A stretch of 64,000 nt of DNA from assembly GCA_001600455.1 (NCBI GenBank), contig BCKC01000009.1, forward strand, positions 372,001 to 436,000. Direction: 5' to 3'. Made by a program: the position numbers and the translations under genes. Below the pieces are notes generated by a model that was not told the DNA's origin, ran no database searches, and worked only from the letters and a program-made list of their open reading frames with translations. Position 1 is the stretch's first letter. The number at the start of each line of letters is the position of its first letter. This stretch comes from Endocalyx cinctus (taxonomy: Eukaryota; Ascomycota; Sordariomycetes; Amphisphaeriales; Apiosporaceae). Shown piece by piece: positions 49,067-59,446 of this stretch.

Positions 49067-49109
49067 TTTTTTTTTTTTTTTTTTTTTTTTCAGAAAAAAA
49101 AAAAAAAAA
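49067..49109. repeat. Inverted poly-T / poly-A pair
   Basis: About 24 T, the spacer CAG, then about 16 A. This is a perfect potential hairpin or cruciform. Confidence 0.75.
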
Positions 49110-50028
49110 CGAGTGTATGATACTGGCTAGACTGATCTGAAGGGACAAAGCCGAAAATACTATTCTTATATAGAGAAAAGTAATCTAATACCGGAGTGAC
49201 CCTGGTGCATTTCTTTCATCTGGAGCGGTGTCAAGCAAAAGGAGATCTCCCCACTTGGCTTGCGGGCTAAGTCCATATATATTTGACAAGCCGCCGTCTC
49301 AACACTACCCAGGCACGCTCCGTGGACGTGACATAATAAATGGATGATTCTTAAGAGTTGCGACTGGTAGACGTATTGATTCTTAGCCTTCCCGATTTAC
49401 TTATACAACAGGACTCCCTCCTTATATTAGAATTTAGCAGTTGAGTGGTAGTGTGATGGCTTAAGAGCTAATTAATGACCATTTCGATGATTGCTGATCT
49501 TACAATTGTATCTACGAGACGGCAGTCTCTTATTATTTAGAAGCATTCTGCTTAGGCTCCCCTTTGAGTAGCAGTAGGCAAGCAACTGGAAATAATGCAG
49601 GCAACCAATAATTATCCCTGATATTACTAGCCTTTACGCAGAGGAGCTATAAGCACGCGGCTAACATAGGTAATTAATACAGGCGATCGATATCTCTGAT
49701 GTACCAGTATACGTGCAGGTGTCAGGTGCCAGCTAGCTACCAGCTATGCTGGTATGAATGTATCATCATGATGTGTATATATATACTGCTTCCTTCCCAT
49801 ATATTCAGTATGAGGAGAGAGCCAGAAATCAATATATCGTTGAGCCCTATCCTACGTAGCTGGTATCATGCGTGCTGTATCTTTACTCCGGTAGACCCCT
49901 ATTTCCCCCAATAGTTACGCCTCTGTGATTTATTGTTCGCATAATTCAGAGCCCATTACCGACGCTGTTTCATTATAGATACTGGTGCCGTTTAATGGAA
50001 AGCATTAAAGGTGACGGTATAAATATAA

Positions 50029-50238
50029 TGTTAGGATCTTATGTATCACGGGGGTTACGGTGCGTGTCTGCGGTTACCCTCCGGATAGCCCTAGCGGGAT
50101 AGGTTTATATAAGGGAGAAGCCCTCCCCAAATAGATAGAATAAAAGGTCAAGAATTAATATGTAATAGTAAATTCAGATCCTAAACCGTAGTCCTGTCTT
50201 ACTGCTAAGCTCTGTCTATGTAACTGCGCTGTCCTACA
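50029..50238 (+). repeat. Possible solo-LTR relic
   Basis: A segment running from TGTTAGGATC to GTCCTACA (TG...CA ends) with a TATATAAGGGAG promoter-like box near 50105 and an AATAAAA signal near 50139, the layout of a small Ty1/copia-type LTR. I see no clear target-site duplication. A diverged copy of its right part lies near 52441-52560. Confidence 0.4.
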
Positions 50239-50840
50239 TTCCGACGTACCCCCCATTCTCTTATACTAATAGTAACTAGGTAGAGAAGTAATACAGTGGA
50301 ATCGGGCATATTTCAATTTAGCACGTGACAGTTGGAAGTTGGAACCTATGTAATTGGAATTATCTACTTTAATACGTCACAATTATCTGATCTACTTATG
50401 CCGTTGCACTCCCGATACCATTTCCATTAAGTATACATCTTAAATATGCGTGGCTCCGTATGATTAGAGCAAGTGGATATAAAGTAATGTAGGGTGTCAG
50501 TGACGTTCTTGGAAAATGAGCTTCAGTCCGTAGAAGGCCTTGGGTTTAATGCACTTTGCCGTAACACAATCACTCGCTTGAGATCGCCCACCCAACCACT
50601 TGAGTTCGGCTATGCTGCAGCAGTCGCTGCAGCGTTTGTATTAGGTATATATCATTTATCTCTCTATGTAGGCCAGCAGAACTATTCTACACTCATTGGC
50701 CGATAGTAAGGTACTGTATCATTTAAAATGAGCTATGATTTACCGGACCATTACCCCTCCATTGTTTTCCTTTTCATTACTTCTCAGACATCAGGTTCCT
50801 TCGGCCACGCGAGTTTGCAATCCCGGAGGGTATCTTAATC

Positions 50841-51695
50841 ATGGCCACTATATTGTTTGAAAAGTAGGTGATAATTAATGATACACTACTTGTATGAAAA
50901 AAAAAAAAAATTGATTAACGTTGTGTCAGTTTCGTGGACTCGAAGCCGTTCAAATTCGTGGTTGGAGAAAACAAGAAGGAGTTCTTCATGCACACCGATC
51001 TCGTCGCCCAGATGTCCGACCGTTTACGAGTCTTAGTCAAGGGCGAAATGAAAGAAGCAAGAGAGGGATTTGTCGAATGGAATGAGGTCGACGAGACTAC
51101 ATTCACTAAATTTTGCGAGTTTGCGTACACTCAAAACTACACTATCACCATTCCACTACCGCCATCATCGTCATCATTGCCACCGGGGGATCGTCACAAA
51201 GATGCAATCCACCGTATCATGGCCAGACCGTCTTATGACGATGACCCCGACTCTAATCCTCTGTCACGGAAGTTTCATCAGCTCAATTACTATATTAATA
51301 CATCAATTCCCTCAACAAGTATCAAGTTCGACGGCAGAGTAAACTATAGCGATTACCTTTTGAGTCATGCGAGAATTTATGTTTTCGCTGACTACAATGG
51401 CATCGGGACGCTCGAGAAATTAAGCTTGCGAAAGCTTCATGACATCTTAGCTCGGTTCAATCTATATGGAGAGCGGATTGAGGATGTAGTTTTCTTGATT
51501 AAATATTGTTTTGATAATACCCATGATTCTGAGTCGGCGCAGAACCCACTGAGACAAATGCTGGCAATCTACGTGGGTTGGAAAATGGAGGTAATGTGGA
51601 GGAGTGTGAAGTTTCAGGACCTTTTAGCTACTTCTCCGGAAATTATGAAGGCTATCATGGATAAATTGATGAGCAGGCTGCGACAAGTTAATTAG
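50841..51695 (+). CDS. BTB/POZ domain protein
   Basis: Two exons (50841-50863 and 50930-51695) encode 262 residues. Exon 1 encodes MATILFEN and is found by splice phase: donor AA|GTAGGT, acceptor GTCAG|T, restoring the frame into FVDSKPFKFVVGENKKEFFM. A BTB/POZ fold follows to about residue 75: HTDLVAQMSDRLRVLVKGEM, then WNEVDETTFTKFCEFAYTQNY. The remaining part matches the usual fungal BTB C-terminal extension (ARIYVFADYNGIGTLEKLSL). It is a protein-interaction module, possibly a cullin-3 adaptor, but no other domain points to a function. It is flanked by two diverged copies of an LTR-like repeat and by gene relics. Confidence 0.85.
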
Positions 51696-51939
51696 TACAA
51701 ACCTATTCAATAAGAAGAATAGGATATTAATTCATATTATGGTACGAGGAAGGCTCGTGTGTTAATTACATAGGTTAGCCTATCACTGTTTGAAACATCA
51801 ATTCCTTCTTCGTGTGTCATTTGTGGTTCCATCCTTATTGATGGCTCACGACTTTTCAGGGCATGATTGTAGCTACATAGGGTGAGGCTGCGTAGTATCT
51901 CCGTCAACTTCCTGATTTACAGACCCGTCTTCTTGCATA

Positions 51940-52068
51940 TCAGAATTGGCCCTGGGAGGCAATACTAACTTCGATGGACTGCCAAGGAATTTGGCATTCC
52001 GTAAAGTTCATTGAGTTGACATTATGCTCTTTGGCGCCCCTAGCAACAGATTCCAAGTCGTTATTTAC
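51940..52068 (-). pseudogene. Short coding relic
   Basis: On the minus strand this segment reads VNNDLESVARGAKEHNVNSM then NFTECQIPWQSIEVSIASQG and stops at TGA. It looks like the C-terminal end of a real protein, but no frame-consistent upstream exon could be found. The family is not recognised. It may be a fragment or chance. Confidence 0.3.
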
Positions 52069-52440
52069 TTGGTATAGGGCAGCTAGATGTCTATTTATAT
52101 CTCAAGTAATGTATAGCTTCTCTATTGCGAGAGCTTTAGAGGTTTTTCGTTCCTCAAGCATGCATAAGAATTAAGTAGAAGAAAAATAGGCCTCCGGTGT
52201 AGCTCAAAGATGTAGTTCGGAGCTAGTTGAAGGGTAAGCTGTGCGTGTTCTCCGTATTTGCTATTCCTACTAGGCTCAATGCTTGTCTGTCTTGAACCTT
52301 TTGAGGATTTTCGTGTAGGAAAGCTTGAAAGTCGAAGTTGAGCTGACTCTCGAGTCTCGAGAATGGGACGAGATGTCATGGGTATTATGTCTTCGGATTG
52401 TTTTAGCGGCTTACTTTAAGTTTCCGCCTCGGGAAAGGAA

Positions 52441-52560
52441 AGGTTAAGAACAAACATAGTAATTGTTCGGCTTTTAAACCATATTATTGCTTCCATGCTA
52501 AGCTTCGTCTATGTAACTGTGATACCGTACATGCTAACGTACCCTACTCTGTTATATCCA
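52441..52560 (+). repeat. Diverged second copy of the LTR-like repeat
   Basis: Aligns by eye with 50145-50275. Shared blocks include GCTAAGC, GTCTATGTAACTG and ACGTACCC in the same order and spacing, with scattered changes between. Confidence 0.5.
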
Positions 52561-52593
52561 GTTTGGTGTATCTAATATAATAAATAATACCCA

Positions 52594-53124
52594 ATGATCA
52601 CTTTTAATTTGTGGCAGTCGATGCTATGCTATAATACTGTCTCTTATTCATCAAATTGCCACTGCTTCTTGTATTGTCGGCTCTTCGATCCGAACAAGGC
52701 CGTTCGTTATGGTATCTACATTGAAGTTGTCGCCTGTGCCATTTTGTACATGACTGTACTGTTCCTTTACATATTTATCCAAAGTAATGCCGATAACCTA
52801 TGTCTAAACGATGCATTTGCCATAATCATTCTTATCCCCGATTTTTATACCCTAATCGTGCCTTTAATTTCTGTCATGAACCTCAGAGTGCCGATGAGGC
52901 AGAGGATTGGGGTTCATACTATCTTCTTATGGGGCTTTTGTGAATACTTCCTCACCTTCGAATCTCGGAAGCTCCTTCCTTTCAGTGCCAATTATTTTAA
53001 TACGTTTTTATTATACAGGGCATGTATAATCAGTATCCTAGGAGCGATACATCGGTGTCAAACTTCAGAAACAGCATTGCTCGATCAAACTAAAGGGCTG
53101 GTAGAAATATTGACTGTCAAGTAA
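52594..53124 (+). pseudogene. Fragment of a rhodopsin-like (SAT4-type) membrane protein
   Basis: A 176-codon frame whose middle part resembles the integral membrane family with a fungal rhodopsin-like (SAT4) domain: LFDPNKAVRYGIYIEVVACA, then ILYMTVLFLYIF, IIILIPDFYTLIVPLISVMN, and LRVPMRQRIGVHTIFLWGF. The family normally has seven membrane segments and more than 300 residues. Here the N-terminal segments and the usual C-terminal tail are missing, and the conserved region after the last motif diverges. It is best read as a truncated relic. It directly follows an LTR-like repeat copy, which suggests disruption by a mobile element. An intact but divergent short protein is possible. Confidence 0.5.
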
Positions 53125-54239
53125 GTCAGCTGACTAAACCTGCTAAAAAGGAGACCGGAATCGGAGTTCCTCCAATGAATCCCACTACATTACTGTTGAG
53201 GTAGGCGTTGAAAAGATTTGTGGTTGTCTGCTTTTCTTTGCTCAAGTTTCTAAAAAATCAATTTCCTGAGCCGGGCACGAAAACTCAGCGTCCAAGCGTC
53301 GGATCCGTCGAATGTATTTCAATGAAACAAGAGAATCAGGCGCATAACCAAGTACAAGGTTTCAAGGTACCCGAGAGATAGATACTTGGAGCTTGACGAG
53401 GTTTAGAGTGATGTCTCGATCGTAGGCAGTCAACAGCAATTAATATTTCCCGGAGATCAAGAGGCGATCTAAGCATGAGAAAATGTCTCTATTTCAGCTA
53501 CTTACGCTACACCGCTCGCGCCACGGTTATATTCTAGGCTTGCATACTTCCTTATTCCGAGAGAGAAGAGAGAGAGAGAGGCACACACAGAGAGAAAGAG
53601 AGGGAGAAAAAAAGGAATTGCTCGCTTACGAATTGGCCCAGAAAGACTAACTTTTATTTCTGAATCTTATTTATTATATTGGTGTAGCAAGTTTTCCGGT
53701 CTTGTATTTTAATTGCGATACGGAATCGGCCCGTCACGGAAAATTCAGAAGGGTTGGTGGATTATCCGGTCTGTGACCGACCGGGAGGACCCAATTATAA
53801 GAAAGTTTACCGGACATTGAGAAAGAGGGGATTTCCTTATATAATGATCGGTGTCCATATTTCCAAGAACGAAAAGAAATCATTATTGGCTTAGCGTGAC
53901 GTCAGTATTGAGTCGTATTCCCCGCCAACCCGCTCAGTCGTTTCACAAGAATTGGGACTGAAGTAATGGTAATGGAAGATCATTATCGTATGACACGTAG
54001 CATAGAGAGAATCTCTCTCATTTCAAGATTTCAGGGTCCAAGTATAATCCGGGTGGCGGTGGTGTAACTGATACCCCCCCTTCCCTGCCCTCCTTATTTT
54101 CTTAGCTATACCTGTTCCTATCGCGGGGTAATTTCACACCTTTTTTTAAGTACTTACCTAGCTACTTCTCTGAACCACCACTTTACAGACATACGTAGGC
54201 CATCAATTGTAAATCGGTTGCAGCATAGAAGAAGAAAAT
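53125..54239. other. Intergenic
   Basis: Contains a GA-rich microsatellite at about 53560-53612 and the promoter of the GH2 gene. No gene seen. Confidence 0.5.
53560..53612 (+). repeat. GA-rich microsatellite
   Basis: Imperfect (GA)n run with a short CA insert. Confidence 0.8.
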
Positions 54240-56527
54240 ATGTCTTATCAATCCAAAGATTCATATCCCCGACCGGATTTTGTTCATACGAATCATCGGT
54301 GGACGCCAATTAACGATGCCTGGTCCATCCTCTTTGACGACGAAGACGTCGGTCTTAAGGAGTCGTGGCATATCAATGGCGTGCCGGAGAAAGTCACAGT
54401 CACCAACACGTCGAAGCTGAGCGAGGCGGATGCCAACAAGCTGGCCGCATTCCCCGAGCTGATAAACAAGGGATTTAAATCCTTGACGCGGAGCGAGAAC
54501 GTCAAGAAGCCCATCAACGTTCCTTTCGTGTTCCAGACCCCCGCTTCCGGTGCCCAGGACAAGGACGCTGCCCACGAGGTCATGTGGTACGAGAGACAAG
54601 TGGTAGATCCCCGTGGACAGGCAGAAATCGATGCCGGTGATAGGGTGCTTGTACGCTTCGGCGCCGTGGATTACGACGTGACCATATGGGCCTCCGGACA
54701 TCTCGTCGGCAAGCATCGGGGAGGACACGTGCCGTTCGACATCGACCTCACCGATGCCCTAGCACAGGCTCACAAGAGCACCGAAAAGGGCGAAGTTCTT
54801 CTACTATTGCGTGTGCAAGACTCGGCATCCGACCTGTCGCAACCCCGCGGTAAGCAGTACTGGGCGCCGAAACCGGAGAGTATCTTTTACACACCGTCAA
54901 GCGGTATATGGCAGCCAGTATGGCTGGAGGTTCTTCCTTCCGCTCGCATCGCCAACAGCAGTGCTGGAACCGTGCTTCGCTCCAATGATATCTGGAACGG
55001 AGCCCTCGAAGCGAAAGTGAGCATTCTCGGCCGTAGAGCTGGACATGGATACAGCGTCGAGATCGAGGGTAGTTTGAATGGGTTCCCTGTTGCCAAGAAG
55101 AAGGAGAATCTCCCTAAAGATAAAGACCACGCCTTGATCAGCTTACCCCTTAACTTGAGCGAGGATCAGATAAAGACTGCGCCGAAATCCGTGACGGAGA
55201 TAGCGCCGTTTGACAACACCGATTGTTGGCACAAAGGCTTGGCACTCTGGTCACCGGATCAACCGACACTTTACGATCTCGTTATCAAACTGTACGACTC
55301 AGGAAACAAGCTCGTGGATGAGGTAAAGACGTACACTGGATTCCGCCACCTCGACTGGACGAAGGGCGACGGTACAATGAGATTGAACGGCAAGCCACTC
55401 TTCCAAGCCCTGTGTCTGGATCAGGGTTACTGGCCAGAGACCGGAATGACGCCACCGTCACCAGACCATCTAAAGGCGGATATTGAATTATCCAAGAAGA
55501 TGGGCTTTAACGGCTGCCGTAAGCATCAAAAGGTAGAGGACCCTATCTTCCTCTACTGGGCCGACAAGCTCGGATACCTCGTCTGGGGTGAGATGGCCAA
55601 CGCGTACGAGTTCGGAGCCGATTACGTCGAAAGATTCGACCAAGAGTGGATTGAAGCCGTGAAGAGAGATATCAACCATCCCTCTATTGTGACATGGACC
55701 CCGGTCAATGAAAGTTGGGGATACCCATCTTTGAAAGACAGCGTGGAGCAGCGCAACCACATCCGGTCGCTGTACTACCTTACCAAGTAAGTGACATAAA
55801 TTTCCAACGAAGTTATCCAGTATATTTACTTATTTCATTTGTTTATCTTCGATGACTTACTAATGTGGCCGAAAATCAAGGAGTATCGATCCAACCCGAC
55901 CGATTAACGACAACTGCGGGTGGGAGCACGTGTGCACTGATCTCAGCACGTTCCACGACTACGCTGATGCACCGGAGCTGTCCAAGTCGTGTGCGACGCT
56001 CGAGAGCACACTTGCGAAGAATCTCGCGGGCAGACCTTTCTTCGTGAAACCCATTGATGGCGCTGACCCGGGAACGAGCCACCGAGAAGGCGCCCCGTTA
56101 ATATGCACCGAGTTCGGCGGTGTCAACATCGCTCCGGGAACAGGCGGAGAGCAGGCAGCTAAGGGAACGCTGGAAGGTGGAACCCAGGGTGGCGGTGCCG
56201 ACTGGGGATACACGACGGCCACCGATTCAGGGGACCTGTTGAAACGTATCGATGCGCTTATGACTGCCGTCGTTGGCCAGGGCACCCATTGCTCCGGCTT
56301 TGTCTATACTCAGCTGTACGTAACATGCCCCTTCTTTCACAAGCCCTACGTTTCTTATGTTACGAATCATGCTAATATATATATATTCAAATAGATCCGA
56401 CATTGAACAAGAAGTCAATGGCGTATATGCCTTTGATAGACGGGAGAAGATACCTGCGACCGGTGTCAAGGAGATCATCGACAGGGTGAAGAAGAACTAC
56501 TACGACAGTCTACCAAAGGATAAATAA
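54240..56527 (+). CDS. Glycoside hydrolase family 2 enzyme
   Basis: Three exons (54240-55786, 55881-56315, 56395-56527) encode 704 residues. The layout is typical of GH2: an N-terminal sugar-binding jelly roll (AVDYDVTIWASGHLVGKHRG then GHVPFDIDLT; SGIWQPVWLEV), an Ig-like middle domain, and a TIM barrel. The predicted acid/base Glu is in WTPVNESW (about residue 491) and the nucleophile Glu in ICTEFGG (about residue 593). Both are present, so it is probably active. No signal peptide is seen, so it is likely intracellular. Candidate activities are beta-galactosidase, beta-glucuronidase or beta-mannosidase; the sequence does not decide. All introns are GT-AG. The last exon (ending KKNYYDSLPKDK) is easily missed. 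Confidence 0.92.
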
Positions 56528-56978
56528 GAGGGGACGGGTCATAGCTCCTCGCATCTACAGAAGACGGACTTATACCGTCGAAAATAGTACAGATTACTAG
56601 TATCGTAGGATATAGAAAAGTCGCAGAAAATTCATCTAATAGTAAACTATCTCCACAGCACTTATATAGTTTTAGCATAATGATTAGAGCTATACTGTAA
56701 AGGACTTTTATCTAGGTGAACTACTTAGGTAGACACATATTTATTACGTTTAAGCTTTATACATGCCTAGACATTCGGACATACGAATGTGATACTGAAT
56801 GTGATATCGCAGATGACGATGGCTAAGTATTTCAGTCTCTCACGTCTGGGGTCACGAGAAGACCGATCGGCCTATGCACATCGAGTCGAACTGTGGAACT
56901 AGATACGTGCCAATTTCGCGAAATCTCGAATCTTTCCTAATAGGGCTGCATCGTTACGATTCCAGGACTCTTCCTTAA
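56528..56978. other. Intergenic between convergent genes
   Basis: Short AT-rich gap with no feature seen. Confidence 0.5.
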
Positions 56979-58445
56979 CTATGGGAGAATGGTGACCGAT
57001 TGCCCCTGTGGATCGATATGATCTGTATCAACCAGGAATGTTTGAGATGTTTCTCTTTCTATCAAGCTTTGCAAGGGCTTTTCTTGTCCATACTTTTTCA
57101 ACGCCAACTTCTTCCACACATCCCAATCATCTAATTCAGAGCCGAACACCCGAAGAATAGCAGTCGCTAATGGAAGCGCGTATTTCCATTCCGATTCTAG
57201 CCCGAGTCCCCAAAAAAAGCGCCGAAGCTTCTCGTCTTTATAGGCCGTTACATCTAGACCTTTCGCTGTCATGATACGGCTGAGTTCACGGTCTGATGCC
57301 GATAACCCAACCACGCCCTTATATAGATCGCTCATATTGGCTGTAACTAGCGATGGTCCAAATGCTTCGCGGGATGGCACAACCCGGGCCATCTGCCAGT
57401 CGATGATTCCCGTAATGTTGAAGTTATCATCTATGAGCAAGTGATCACCCTTATCGTCGACATGTTTCAAGAAAAATTGGCTTGTATTTGGTTCTGGTAA
57501 TTGTTCGACACTATCTTTAAGAAAGCGAAATATTAGGTATGCATTTACAGGATACCGTGTATAAAGCTGTCTGTCCGCAATAAGACTCAAATGCTGATCT
57601 GCAAAGGCGGAGTAATATTCCGTGCCGGTGTTGAAAGGTCCTCGAGGCGAAAGGACTACGAATCGCTCGCTAGCAGTAGCCGAGATCACAAGACTAGGAT
57701 CATTAGGGCTGTCAGGACTAGCAGGATTGATACTGAGCGAGCCAGCCAAATCAAATGGGCATTTCGAGAGCTCGACCAAAATGTTCGCAAGTCCGTTCCA
57801 GATTTTAGTCTTTTGCTGCAAACTGCCGGTTCCATTCCAAGGTTTCCCCGGCAACTCTTCCATAAGTAGAAAAGTGACACCGACTTGGGTGTGACGATGT
57901 CCAAATAATCCGTATTCGAAAACTCGGGGCGCCGGGACGGCCGTGGTTTCCAGAAACTTCAACGTTGCGTATTCACTTTGAATCAGATAGCTGGCGAGAG
58001 ATTCCGATAAGCTGATAGAAGGGCGTGTGACACGAGGAACCCTAAGAAGCCAGGTGTCGCCGTTATCGAAACGGATACGGCCGTGATAGTTAGCACACCC
58101 CATTATCGTGCCCGACTGAATACCGTTCGAAAATTCCACCGAGCACGGGCAGCCTTTAATTTTAGATGCTAAGGCGCACACTGCTTCATCGTTGATCCGA
58201 CTGCGTAACTGGTGGATTTCGGCTATTACTCGCGCTTCCCAAGTATCATCATCGATATTTATGTCCTACAGCTACGAGTTTATTAAGATGTACTATTTAT
58301 AGTCTTATATAGTAAAAATACTTGCTTGCTTGCACCCATGGTTTTCGTGCGTATGACAAAAAAAGTGTTGACATTCATCACAACCCCCGGTCCGAACAGC
58401 TGGGTGCTGGCAAACAAAGCATGAGAAGAAGAATGTGTCCATCAT
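56979..58445 (-). CDS. Zinc-finger plus APH-like kinase fusion protein
   Basis: Two exons (58445-58326 and 58265-56979) encode 468 residues. Exon 1 has a compact zinc finger resembling AN1: CFVCQHPAVRTGGCDECQHF followed by FCHTHENHGCKQ (C-x2-C-x9-C-x2-C-x4-C-x2-H-x2-H-x-C). The second His spacing is shorter than in classical AN1. Exon 2 is an aminoglycoside phosphotransferase-like kinase: a nucleotide-loop region (GCANYHGRIRFDNGDTWLLR), SEYATLKFLE, and a catalytic/metal region (HVDDKGDHLLID then FNITGIIDWQMARVVPS). The expected HxD-x4-N form is altered to HVDDKGDHLLID. Joining exons in frame needs the donor CAA|GCAAGT, a GC-AG intron; the GT two bases on would shift frame. Substrate and role are unknown. 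Confidence 0.8.
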
Positions 58446-59446
58446 TGCTTAAGCCTGCTGACTAGAAAAAAAAACAAGTGGTTTTTCGTGGTTTAACTGC
58501 CTCTGTGAACAACGCAAGAAAAATCCGTCTATTTTGGTGGGATGGTACGCTTTTAAAGAAGTTCTAAGTATATTATGGAAGCAAAAATAAGAAGATAGAA
58601 GCAGTTGGTAGTTTTTGTCCGATTGATTTACATACGTATGTAACCTTATTGATTACCCTCCCTTACTTCCTTGCCTTGTCGATGTAGTGCGAGAGCCTTG
58701 GTTGGTGCCAGCTAGAAAGTGACAGCAGGGATTAGGTGCTCGATGTATACCTGAGCACCGCTTTAAACGGAATCCTACTGTAGCCTGAGCTTAGCTTAAG
58801 TTACAAGTATGTCTGGAATAGAAGTCTCCTAACAACTATTCTTTCAACCTGTCACTTTTTCAATAGAACCACCTGAGAGACTCGGGCACTCAGGCATTAA
58901 TTACTGAGGAAAAAATACGGTGATTCGATAAGAGTGAGATAACGGTTTAATTGTATATTCGTTAGTTGTATACGATGCTTTGCTACCTCAAAATATTTAG
59001 TCCAGGATCTACGTCATTATTTCTCCTACAGTTTGAATCACCCCAAACTGCTCCGTCTTTAGCGCCAGAAGCTCTTTGGGGGGAACCGTACCATTAAGAA
59101 AACAAGAAAATCGTCTAAACTTTTCGCTTCGTTCTTTTGACTATTTCGCATCATCGAGGGAAATTTGTAAATAGCGAGGAAAGTTGTTTAATTGGATCAA
59201 TTAGACCAACCAACATGATTCATGCCTAGAAACAAGCAGGATATTGTGATACTGTGATCCTTGAAACTAGACTAACTAGCTTCCTCTTCCTCACTATCTC
59301 TTCCTTCCCGTCCTTCGCGTTCTTTGTTTTTGGACGTTTCTTTGACTGCTTCACCCACAATTGTTTTTGTACCATTGCTGTCGCAACAACCCTATAGGGA
59401 CCAAGAAATTAGAATCCATTTTATTTTCTGATTGACTATAGTCGCC
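58446..59446. other. Divergent intergenic region
   Basis: Between the kinase-fusion gene and the Yvc1-type gene, which point away from each other. AT-rich, with no gene or repeat seen. Confidence 0.5.

Larger units (their letters stand above)
48121..50840. other. Gene-poor interval with repeats
   Basis: Upstream of the small secreted protein gene and BTB gene. It contains a T/A inverted homopolymer pair near 49067-49109 and an LTR-like element at about 50029-50238. Open frames at 48468, 48769, 49699 and 50494 lack recognisable content. Confidence 0.5.
51696..52593. other. Disturbed interval
   Basis: Holds the minus-strand relic and the second LTR-like copy. No intact gene seen. Confidence 0.45.

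Noticed and set aside
50494..50706. 70-codon frame upstream of the BTB gene
   Set aside because: Starts at a non-ATG codon, and no splice path joins it in frame to the BTB exon.
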